64,000 bases of DNA from the NCBI GenBank assembly GCA_008330645.1, contig VLTN01000002.1, forward strand, positions 806,001-870,000, in the 5' to 3' direction. Made by a program: the position numbers and the translations under genes. This DNA comes from Cafeteria roenbergensis (Eukaryota > Sar > Bigyra > Bicosoecida > Cafeteriaceae). Numbering within the stretch: position 1 is the first letter of the stretch; each line of letters starts with the position of its first letter. Under the pieces are notes generated by a model. It was not told the DNA's origin. It did not search any database and saw only the letters and a list, made by a program, of their open reading frames with translations. This document shows positions 1-9,865 of the stretch, in pieces.

Positions 1-154
1 GGCGCAATTGCCACAGAAATGGGAGGCCTCATGCCCACTGGAGCGCGAGGCGGTGGACGCAAAGACGAACGGGCCGCTGGTGCAGTCTGCGGCGTAGTGC
101 GGGGGTCGGGGGCGACACTGCGGCACTGCGTGGCGGCCTGGGCCGCAACGACTC

Positions 155-1425
155 ATGGCAGCGATTGCAGCACGCGATATCGGGGCGCCGCTTCCCAAGG
201 TGTGGCTCCGCATTGACATTGACGGAGAGCCAGCGGGCATCGTCACGTTTGTTCTTCGCGCGGATGTCGCTCCGCGTGCCAGCGAGAACTTTCGCGGGCT
301 GTGCACCGGGGAGTACGGCCGCGGCCGCTTGACCGGCAAGCCGCTGTCCTTCGCGGGCACCGCATTTTTCCGCATCATCCCCGGCATGATGGCAGTCGGA
401 GGCGACATAGAAGTGAGGCGATGCAGCGCCGCGAGGCCGCCCGAGGGCGTTGGGTGGGGGTGGGGGGGGGGGAGCGGCCATTGGTTTTGCTGCGGTTGCG
501 TGTGGGGTCGCGGCGGTGCACGCGGCTCCTTCACTCGCAGCTCAGCCCAAAGCCCCCTGCATTGGCCTCGCAGAACAACGATGGGACAGGCGGAGAGTGC
601 GTGTTTGAGCAGGGCAAGGGCGCGCTGGCAGAGGGGCGCCTCGCTGACGAGTCGTTCTTGCTGCGACACACCGGCAGGGGCGTCCTCTCCACGGCGGTGC
701 ACCGGGGCCCTGACACGGGCGCGTCCGCGTTTAACCTGACGTTCGCCCCTTGCCGACTGCTGGACGAGAGGGCTGTTGTCTTTGGGTACGCCGTTGCCGG
801 AAGAGAGGTGCTTGACCGGCTGGAGGCGTGCGGAGACGCCGCCGGGTGGCCCACTCGGCGCGTCACGGTCGGCGCATGCGGGCAGATGGTCGGGGACGGG
901 ACGGCCCAGGTGGCCAGGCCTGGGCCCATGGCGCGCGCAGAGGGCGGCGCCGCGGCTGCAGCGGGACTGGACGATGCGCCCCGCGCCCCCGCCTCTGCCC
1001 GGCCAGGTGACGGGCGGCCAGCGAGCGGCACACCGTCGCCCGGTGGAGCAATCTCTGGAGACGCGGGGGCCGCGAGCAGCGCCAGGGCTGCCACGGTGGG
1101 GCCAGCCACCGACTCGCTGGACCGCGCTCTGCTGCCGCCGGCTTCAGCAGCGGCGCCAAACTGTCCCGCCGTGCCGCACAGCGGCACGGACCGCGTGGCT
1201 CACTACACGACTGAGAACCAGGCCTGGCCTACGGGGCCAGGGCCTGCTCGGGCCGGCGCGGGGTCGTTGTCTGTGGCAGAGCTACGGGCCAAAGGCAGGC
1301 TGCCCCTTCCTCTTGCGCCGCTTCACGCGGCGGGCAGGCAGGCAGTGCTCCCTCGCGCCGGCACGGGGGCGCCCGCCGCCGCAGCCGCTCCAGTCACCGC
1401 CACGGGCGGCGGTCCCCGCCCTTGA
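155..1425 (+). CDS. Divergent cyclophilin-type peptidyl-prolyl isomerase domain protein
   Basis: Two exons, 155-412 and 574-1425, give a protein of about 369 residues. The 161-base intron starts GTGAGG, ends CTCGCAG and joins in phase 0. Residues 13-185 align with a cyclophilin fold: RASENFRGLCTGEYG, then FFRIIPGMMAVGGDI, NDGTGGECVFEQ, RHTGRGVLS and a final VFGYAVAGREVLD. Cyclophilins turn proline peptide bonds and act as folding or scaffold proteins. The catalytic Arg (R of FFRIIPG) is kept. By comparison with human CypA, the positions of Phe60, Gln63, Gln111, Phe113, Trp121 and His126 are Met, Val, Ala, Asn, Leu and Ala, so activity and cyclosporin binding are doubtful. The last 180 residues are Ala/Pro/Gly-rich with no domain seen; more introns there cannot be excluded. 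The ATG at 155 puts the N-terminus where the family begins. Confidence 0.82.
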
Positions 1426-1804
1426 AGGGCAGACACGGGAACCAGCTTGCTGCAGGGAGAGCGGGGCGTCGGAGCGGCCCCCGTGCCAGAGAAACGTGAC
1501 TCGCTCGCCACGTGGGCGGGTCGTGGCGGGCCGGACTGGGCTGGACCGGGTCGCGATCCGCAGGCGGGAGCGCCGCTCCGCTTCCCGGCCCGTCTTGCAA
1601 CCCTTTCCGAAATACCGTGGGGGTGGCACTGCCTGCCGCCGTAGCGAGTGCGAAGGCATCGGCTGCTGTGCGACGGGAAGGCAACCACGCTTCGTCGCAG
1701 CCAGCCCGCACATTGCAAACACTCATCGGGCGCGCCGCACGTCCGGCCCGCGGCAAGCACCCCGGTAGGGCACGCCCCGCTCGCGCCAACACCACAAGCG
1801 TCGC
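1426..1804. other. Intergenic, 3' to 3'
   Basis: Gap between the stop codons of the convergent cyclophilin and SHIPPO-repeat genes. It must hold both 3' UTRs. I see no conserved frame, RNA gene or repeat in it. Confidence 0.5.
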
Positions 1805-3934
1805 TCAAAAGCCCTTGGCGGCACGTAGGAGCTCCTGCTCGGCGACCGTGACGTTGTACGACCGAGTGGACCAGCCCGGGCGGGTCTGGTACTGCCCCGG
1901 GCCGGGCAGCTCGCTGGGCCGAGAGGCGAACCGCGCTGAGCGGCTGAGGCGCGACGGCGACGAGCCCCTCGCGGCAGAGCTCGCCCGGCCACCGCGCGGC
2001 ACCGCCCCCGCCACCTCGTAGCTCCCAGGCCCCAGCGAGGGCGGTGCCGATCCGGCCGCGTCGCCCGCAAAGCCCGCCCCTGCGAACCGCTCGGGGCCGC
2101 TTGCAACCAGCCCCCTGCCCTCGTGCGCCGCCCTGCTGAAGCTCGAGTGCGCGCGCCACCGCGTGGTCACGTCGTACGAGCCGGGCCCGAGCCTGGAGCG
2201 GTAGTCAGCCTGCAGCGCGGCCGCCTCCTCGTCCGGGGACTCGTCGATCCGGCCGGGCCTGGAGGACCCGGGGGAGGGACGCCGCACCGCGCTGCTGAAC
2301 ATGGCGTGGGGCCGCGCGTCGTCGATCTCCCGGTGCAGGCTCGCGTAGTCGCCTGGCCGGTACTGGCCCGGGCCGGGCACCGGAACGTACTGGCCGTCGG
2401 CGCTCTTCACGGTGGAGCCGCCACCGAGCTCCGAGCGCTTCCCCGTTGTCATGGTGCCCACCACCCGCGCGTTGTAGGCGGGCATCTTCGCCTTGAACCC
2501 GTCCTCGGTCTCGTAGTGGCCCACGCCGGGCACGCCCGCGGCCGCCGCCGCTGTCGGGTCGCGAAACCGCACGTCGCTCACCGCGAAACCGCGCTTGGGG
2601 GACGCGGCGCCGTGGCCGCCCCTGCTGCGACCGGCCGCGACCGCGCTTCGGCGCTGCGGGCCGGAGGAGGAGGGCAGCCCGTCGTGGCGCGCTGCCGTGC
2701 CCCGCAGCTGCACCGAGCCGGGGAGGTTGTAGATGGGGCCCGGGGTGTTGGCCGTGGAGCCAAGCGGGCTGCGGGTCGTCGTGGACCCGAAGTGCTGCTG
2801 GGCCGGCGGCAGGCGGCGCTTGGTGCGGAGGGAGGACATGGCGGAGGGGTTGTAGTGCGCGCCCGGGCCCGGCACAAAGTCTGTTGCGCGGTTTCGCAGG
2901 GCCTCGCCCTTGGCGGTTCCGGACCGAAAGGCCGCGGAGCGCGCGTCGGCGGGAACCCCGCGGTCGAAGACGGCGCCGCCCGGCCCTGAGACGGTCACTC
3001 CGGGCCGGGCGGACGCCGAGGCGGCGAGGCCGGGAAGCGCGTAGGAGCCCGGGCCAGGGGTGTCGATGGCGCCGGGCGGCCTGGCGAGGTCTGTGCGAGT
3101 GGATCGGTCGCGCCCGTAAGCCGTGCCGGCCCGGGAGGACGGACCCCCCCACTCGGCGTGGGCCGCGTACGCAGTGGGCCCCGGGCCGTGCTCCCTGGGG
3201 CGCCTCTCGGGCGGGGCCTCCTGCAGCACCAGCGTGCCGTCTTGGGCCTCCTCGTAGCCAAAGGCGGAGTGGCGGCTGGGCACCGACGGGGCTGTGGGGG
3301 CACGCCTCCAGCGCAGCCTTTCGGCCTCCGGCCCCCTGCCCCGACCCCGGCCAGCGCCCGCTGCGGCGGCGGCGCCGCCGCCCCCCGCCGCGCTCGTCGT
3401 GCGTGGCCGGGCGACTTGGTGCATCCTGATGGAGCCGGCGGCCGAGTACGTCCCAGGGCCTGCGAACGCTCAGGCCCGCACAACGCACACTCGCTGCCTT
3501 TGGCGGCGCGACGACGGCCGCACAGCCGACTCGCAGCGGCCTCCAACCGCGCGCAACTCAGACGCAGGCACGGCGGCAAGTGTGAAATACAGCCTCGCCC
3601 CAGGTGCCCGCGGACCGGCCAGCTGGCCCGCCCCTGCGCTTGCGCTCTCACCTGGCACGCTGCTCGTTGCGCCGCCAAATCGCTTCGAGGCAGACATGAA
3701 CGGAGTCGGCTTGGCCGAGAAAGACCGGCCCCGGATCGGCGAGGCCTGGACCTCATACTGCCCGGGCGCAGGGCCCGCCGCCCGGGCGAGGGAGCTGCGC
3801 TGCCCAGTGGAGCCGAACGGCGCGGCCGACGGCCTGACCAGCCGGATGCTCGGCTGCAGGTTGTACTCGGGCCCGGGGAAGTCAGGGTTGCGAATCTGCA
3901 CCGTCTCCCGAGGCGCACGGGACGTGATGGCCAT
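1805..3934 (-). CDS. Sperm-tail PG-rich (SHIPPO/STPGR) repeat protein, ODF3/CIMAP-like
   Basis: Exons 3934-3652 and 3459-1805 (minus strand) give about 645 residues. The 192-base intron begins GTGAGA, ends TTCGCAG and splits a Gly codon, which rebuilds a perfect GPGTYSAAGSI repeat. At least ten PG-rich repeats are visible through the protein, for example FPGPEYNL, APGQYEVQ, TPGPGSYALPG, VPGPGAHY, TPGPIYNLPGS, VPGPGQYRPGDY, LGPGSYDV, LGPGSYEVAG and LPGPGQYQT. Proteins built of these repeats sit on or in axonemal microtubules of cilia and flagella. The spacers are Ala/Arg/Ser-rich. The start at 3934 is the only Met ahead of the first repeat. The gene is head to head with glutathione synthetase, 182 bp away. 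Family assignment is firm; the exact paralogue is not. Confidence 0.88.
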
Positions 3935-4116
3935 GGCCCGGTCCGGAGGCGCCGCCCAGCCCTGCCCTTGCCCCTGGGGTGGCCCCGCGGCGGTTGCCGC
4001 GCGAGCGCGATTGCGCTTGGCCCCGCGCCGGCCAAGCGATATATGAGCGCGCACAAGCATGCGCGCTCCGACAGCAATCCGCGCACTCTCGTCGCCAGCT
4101 CCTCGCGGCGCCAGCC
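3935..4116. promoter_or_regulatory. Bidirectional promoter region, SHIPPO protein / glutathione synthetase
   Basis: Only 182 bp separate the two divergent start codons. A TATA-like GATATATGA lies at 4039-4047, about 70 bases before the glutathione synthetase ATG. That it is used is inference. Confidence 0.4.
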
Positions 4117-6560
4117 ATGGCAGACGGGAAGGCGATCGTACCCGAGGCGGCAGGGGTGCTTGCTGGTGCAGCCGGCGTGGCTTGGGCGCTGGCACGCAGC
4201 GCGCGCGGCAAGGCGGAGCCAGCCGGCGGGGTCGCGGAAGCCACGCCGGACGCGCCTCTCGTGTCCCCCATCGGCGCGGCGTCCGTCCAGGACGCGGTTG
4301 ACTGGGCGTCCACGCACGGCCTTGTGATGCGCGCGCTGGACGGCTTCTCCGTCGTCCATTCGCCGTTCGCGGGAACGCCACGCAAGGTGCGGAAATGGCC
4401 GTCGCCTGGCTGCAATGCCCGCCTGCGCTGCTGGGGTGGAGGAGGACGCGAGAAGCGGCCAGCTCCTTTGCAGCCCGGCCCGAAACAGCCAGGGCCGCCG
4501 GCCTGCCGTCTGTTCGGCCAGTGGCGTGGCGGCCTCGGGTGGGGCCGGGGCTCGCTTCCGCTCCGGCCGCAGCTGACGGCCCCGTGGCGCTGCGCCCCCC
4601 CCGCCCCGGCTTTCCCCCCGCCCCTCGCACCCCCCCCCAAAAAAAAAAAAAATCACCCGCCCCTTTCGCGCCATTGCGTTTGCAGATCCCGGCCGAGGCG
4701 TTTGGGCTCGCATACGAGCTCGGCCCGCTGTTCGCAGTTCTGGCCGACGCGGTCAGGCGCGACGAGGAGTGGCTTCTGTCCACGCTGGAGCGCACGGCGG
4801 ACGTGGACCCCTTCACCGGCCGCCTCGTCCAGCTGGCCCGCCTGCTGCGCGAGCGGGACGGCGCGCAGCGCCAGACCACGGTCCTCGGCATCCTCCGCTC
4901 CGACTACATGATCGACTCGCGCGCGGCTGCGCCAACGCAGGGCCCCACCGCCCCCCCGTCGTCCGCGCGGGCGCCCGCAGGCCGCCTCCTTCAGGTGGAG
5001 CTCAACACCGTGGCGGCGGGCTTCGCTGGCCACTCCGCCCGCGTGTCCGAGATGCACGCTGCCCTGTGCGCTCCGGCTGCCGCGCGCCGCAGCGGCCAGA
5101 CTCCCCCCACCAGCTCTGCCGCCCTCCCGGCAGGCTACTCCACCGCCCCTGCCAGCGCCGCTGTGGCTGCTGTGCCCGGCCCCTGCTTCCCCGCCGTGCG
5201 CAAGGCTGCGTCGGACGCCACCGCTCCCACCTCCAGCGGCGCCGCCTCCTCCCCGGGATCTGCGTCCGGCGCAGAGGCTGGCGGGCTGGCGGGCGCAGTG
5301 GCCACCACCGCGTCCGCCGTGGCCTCGTTCGGGCTGCCCCCGAACCACTCTCTCGGAGGCATGGCCGCGAGCATCGCCGCTGCCTACGCGGAGTACGGCC
5401 GCCAGCGCGGCAGGGACGCGTCGCCCCCCGCCGCTGCCGGCACCCCCGCGGCGCCCGTGGTGCTGTTCGTGGTGCAGCCAGGGGAGCGCAACTTCGCGGA
5501 CCAGCGGCACATCTCCGACGCCCTCGAGCGCCTCCACGGCATCCGCGTGATCCGGCGCACCCTCGCCGAGCTCGCGGAAACGATCGTCATGGCGTCCAGC
5601 GCGGCCGAGGCCGACGCTGCGCCGGCGGCCGGCACCACGAAGCAGCCCGCGTTCGGCTCGCCCTTGGCCTCTCGCCGCCTCTTCATCCGCGGCGCTGCCG
5701 CCCAGGGCCGCGCCTCCGCCCACGACGGCGCGGCCAGCGCATCGCTCGCCTCTGCCGACGGGTCCTCGGCCGGCCCGTGGACGGAGGCCGTCGCCACGAC
5801 GGACCCGGCGCTTGCCAGGTCCGCGGAGGAGGTGGCGGTGGTGTACCTGCGCTCCGGCTACGGCCCGGGCGACTACGGCGGCGAGGACGCCACGCTGGAA
5901 GGCTCGGCGGAGTGGCGCGCCCGCACGTCGCTGGAGCGGTCGGCTGCCATCATGTGCCCCAACGTGTGGCTGCAGCTGGTGGGGGCGAAGAAGGTGCAGC
6001 AGGTCCTGGCGCAACCGGGCGTTGTGGAGAGGTTCATGGGCGCAACGCGCGACACGGAGCTGCTTCGCTCCTGCTTCGCTGGCCTGTGGAGCCTGGACCC
6101 CGAGGAGCTCAAGGACCCGGAAGCGCTCGCGGACGCCCGCGCCGCCACGGACCGCGCGCGCGCCGACCCGTCCGGCTTCGTGCTCAAGCCGCAGCGCGAG
6201 GGCGGCGGGCACAACTTCTTCGGCGCGGACATCGTGCGCGCGCTCGAGACCTGGTCGGCCGACAAGCTCCGCGGCTTCATCCTCATGGAGAGGATTAACC
6301 CGGACATCCAGACGGCGGTGATGGTCAAGGCGGGCCGCTTTGCGGTCGCGCACACGGTGTGCGAGTTTGGCATCTACACCGGCGTGCTCGGCACTGGGGC
6401 TGCGCGCTCGTTCACGGGGCAAGGCATTTCCGAGGCCTCGGAAGGCATTGTCGTCAACGCCACCTTTGGACACCTGGTGCGCACCAAGGCGGTGGGCATG
6501 GACGAGGGCGGTGTTGCCGCCGGGTTCGCCGTGCTTGACTCGCCGCACCTCGTCGCCTGA
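4117..6560 (+). CDS. GSS: Glutathione synthetase (EC 6.3.2.3)
   Basis: Exons 4117-4386 and 4686-6560 give about 714 residues; the 299-base intron joins in phase 0. The enzyme adds glycine to gamma-glutamylcysteine with ATP, the last step of glutathione synthesis in the cytosol. Conserved blocks in order: LGILRSDYM and LLQVELNTVAAGF (substrate side), VVQPGERNFADQRHISDAL, VVYLRSGYGPGDY, the ATP-grasp glycine-rich loop KPQREGGGHNFFG near residue 590, LMERINP, and the typical C-terminus TKAVGMDEGGVAAGFAVLDS. The family is usually about 475 residues; the excess comes from two Ala/Ser/Gly-rich inserts at roughly 5060-5440 and 5620-5810, between conserved blocks and in frame. ATG7 follows on the same strand after 124 bp. 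Confidence 0.95.
4630..4652 (+). repeat. Poly-C/poly-A tract in the GSS intron
   Basis: Nine C followed by fourteen A, about 33 bases before the intron acceptor at 4685. The longest A run in the window; likely length-variable. Confidence 0.9.
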
Positions 6561-6684
6561 GCTGCGTGCGCTGCCGCGACTCTTGCCCAAGCGTGCAAAT
6601 ATCAGGCCGCTCCAGCGGGCCGGCCCACACTCGAGGGCGAGCGCACTCACTGCCCCGCAGCGCACCCACTGCGGCTCGCAGCAG

Positions 6685-9590
6685 ATGGAGCCCTCCACGA
6701 TGAAGTTCAAGCCGATGCGGGCGGCCCCGCAGGCCAGCTTCTTCAAGGCGCTCGGGGAGGCCAAGCTGCAGCAATGGAAACTCGACGACCGCGCTCGGCC
6801 CGCTTGGGCCCGCATCGTCCCCGCCATTCGAACGGAAGGCGGGCTCCGCCTTGAGGCGTCGTCCCTGGGCGAGCACGGGCGCGACGCTGTGGTGGCAGCG
6901 GGGACGGACCGCCTTTCTCCGACTTGTCCGGGCCACGTCTTGTGCTTCAACACGCTGGAGCAGATGCAGAAGGCTGACAAAGCGGCCGTGCTTGGAGCAG
7001 CCGCCGCGCTCGTGTGGGCGGACATCGTGTCGGGCCGGGCCCTCGACTCCCCTGGACTGCTGGCGCGGTTCGTGGTGGCTTGCCACGCGGACATGAAGCA
7101 GCACAAGTTCGTGCTGTGGCCTGCGTTCCCGGCCCTGGTCCCAGAGGACGGCCTTGTCCAAGAAGGCGAAGCCCTCCCGGCCAGTGCTGGTCTTTCCGCT
7201 GGGCTGGGCGTCGAGCCCGCCGTCGTGCTCGAGGAAGCCAGCGAGGCCGTGGCAGCGCTGATGGCGCGCTCGCCGGCCGGGCTGCCCCTGGCCTTCGTCC
7301 TCGCCCGCCGCGACGGCAAGTTGGCAGCCCAGCCGCTTCGCGAGGCGGCTGATCGGGGCGCTGCCTCTCTCCGCGCCGACCTCGCCACGCGGGGGCTGGT
7401 GCTGGTCGTGGTCGACCCGTCGCCTCTGGCCCGCCACGCCGGCTGGACAGCTCGCAACGCCCTCGTCATGGCGTCTGTGTGTTTGGGGCTGGGCGGGGAG
7501 GTGCTCCCCGTCCTGTGCCTCCGCCCCTCGCCCCGTGGGGCTGTGGTCGACCCGCCGGACCACGCCCGTCCGGACGAGGCCTCCGCTGCCGCGGCCGGGG
7601 AGAGCAGCGCCCCAACCGCCACCACTGCGCTCTGCGGCAGCATCGTGGTGCGCGTGCGATGCCCCGGCTTGGAGGGCGTCGCGGCAGCGGCCGTCGGCCC
7701 GCCCCCTGGCGAGGCCCTCGCCGGCTGGCTGGCCGCCGATGCTGCGCCGGATGCCGAGGGCACGAGCTCGCTGTCCCGTCTGCCGCGCGGCTTGTCAGCT
7801 GCGGGGTGGGAGCGGCAGCCCGTTCGCGCCAAGGACGGCAGCACAGCCATGCTCTCCAGGCCGCGAGTGGTGGACCTTGGGCGGCTGCTGGACCCTGCCA
7901 AACTGGCTGAGTCCGCGGGGAGGCTTAACTTGTCGCTGATGCGGTGGCGCGCCCTGCCCGGCCTCGACCAGCCCCTCCTGGAAGGGATGAAGTGCCTGCT
8001 GCTGGGAGCGGGAACGCTTGGCTGCCACGTGTCGCGGTGCCTCCTTGCCTGGGGCGTGCGAAGCATCACCTTTGTGGACAACGGCAGCGTGGCGCACTCC
8101 AACCCTGTCCGGCAGCCCCTCTTTGAGTTCGCCGACGCGGCGGCGGGAGCCAAGAGCTCGAAAAAGGCCATCGTGGCTGCTTTGGCACTGAAGCGGGTGT
8201 CGCCGGTGTGCCAGCCCAGAGGCGTGGTTCTCACCATCCCCATGCCCGGGCACGCCGAGGTGAGAGCGCTCTCAACGGCGCCGCAGCTGCGCTGCGAATC
8301 ACACCGCTCGCGGCATTCGCAGCCGCGGCCGGCTGGAAGCGGCGCGTCAGGGGCGCTGCTGCCATGTATGCCCCTGCCTGCTGCACTCCCCGCACGTCGC
8401 GCCACGCGTCGCGCCCAAGCCTCCCCGCCCCGCCCCGCCCCGCCCCGCCCCCGTTCTCGCTCCTGGCGGCTCGCGCGTGCGCGATTGCACGCTCGCCCCG
8501 CGCCTTCCGGGCTTCCCTCCTCTCGCGCGCATCGCAGGACCTCGACGCGTCGATGGCGGCTGCGGCCGAGCTACGCCGCCTCATCGAGGAGAGCGACGTC
8601 GTGTTTGCCCTCACGGACACGAGGGAGTCACGTTGGCTCCCCACCCTCCTGTGCCGCGCGTCAAACACCCCGCTGATCAACGCGGCGCTGGGCTTCGACT
8701 CCTGGCTTGTCATGAGGCACGGCCTTGACGCCACGAGGCCCGTCTCCGGGGCCCTCGCGCCGCCTGCGTCACCGCCGCTTGAGCCGACGGAAGCGACGCG
8801 TGACTCCCCAGCTGCTGAACGCTCGGTCCTGGCCGCCACGTCGTCCGCGGCTGCCGCAGGCGCTGGAGCGGTTTCCAGCACCGGGCCGGCTCCCACAGTG
8901 GGGTGTTACTTCTGCTCGGACGTCGTCGGCCCGCTCAACACCACGCGAGGCCGCACAATGGACCAGCAATGCACTGTGAGCAGCAAGCCAGGGACTCAGC
9001 TGCCGTTGCTCGCCGCGCAGCCTCACTCTTGGCTGCGCAGGTCTGCCAATCGCGCGCAACGTGCAGCCTGTCCCAACCAGCGGTTGCCTCTCGCTGGCCC
9101 TTCCGCAAGCCCTCCCTACCCAAGCCGAACCCCCCCCGCCCCCTTCCTCGAACGCTGCACGGCTCCCTCGCAGGTGACGCGGCCAGGCCTTGCCCCCATC
9201 GCCGCTGCCCACGCCGTTGAGCTGCTGGTCAACATGGCCCACCACCCTGCCCGCGCCCTTGCGCCGGCAGCAGTTCGGTCAGCAGATGCTGGCGCGCCCG
9301 CGCCCGCCGAGGCGGGTGTTGGCACTGGCCCGGTGCCGCACCAGCTGCGCGGGTTCATGGCGACCTTTTCGACCATGCAGCTCGAAGCTGCGGCCTCCAC
9401 TGTGTGCACTGCCTGCTCGGCGAACGTGGTCGGGGCCCTGGATGCGAGGGGGGATGCATTCATTCGCGCCGCCATTGAGGACCCCGACCTGCTGGAGCGG
9501 GCCAGCGGCCTCGAGGCGATGAAAGCCGAGGCCGATGCGCTGGCTGAGGCCGCCGGCGGCGACGACTGGGCCATGGACGAGGACTTTTGA
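6685..9590 (+). CDS. ATG7: ATG7, E1-like autophagy activating enzyme
   Basis: Three exons (6685-8259, 8538-8975, 9174-9590), both junctions in phase 0, give about 809 residues (human 703). ATG7 activates ATG12 and ATG8 by adenylation and passes them through a Cys thioester to ATG10 and ATG3. The N-terminal domain shows FKALGEAKLQQWKLDD and FNTLEQMQKADK. The E1 domain has the nucleotide loop LLGAGTLGCHVSRCLL near residue 440, VDNGSVAHSNPVRQPLFEF, DTRESRWLP and ALGFDSWLVMRHG. The catalytic Cys is in MDQQCT, residue 670, two codons before the second intron; the next exon continues VTRPGLAPIA. The acidic C-terminus DDWAMDEDF is also typical. Intron 2 (198 bases) has no stop and is a multiple of three, so retention would insert 66 residues right after the active site. 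Ala-rich linkers explain the extra length. Confidence 0.95.
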
Positions 9591-9865
9591 GGGGTGCGCA
9601 CAGCTGCGGCGGCGGCGCTTGCGGTTAGTCTTTGAGGGCAAACCTTCCCAAACGCAGGGATCTCGAGATCGATGGACACTCTCAAACCGCGCATCTCATT
9701 GCGAGTGTGAAGCGTTGACAAGCCAGTGTGAATGTGCAATGAAGGCGTGGGCAGCAAACCACACACGCACTGACGCTTGCAAAACACCAAGGCCGCTGCG
9801 GAGGCAGGCCTACCCAAAGCTCCCAGCGCCGCAGCAGGATCCGCACGGCAAGCTTGGGCAGACGA

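Noticed and set aside
4653-8405. A 1,250-codon open frame on the minus strand
   Set aside because: It is antisense to glutathione synthetase and ATG7, both with clear motifs; at about 70% GC, stop-free antisense frames are expected. It has no recognisable domain.
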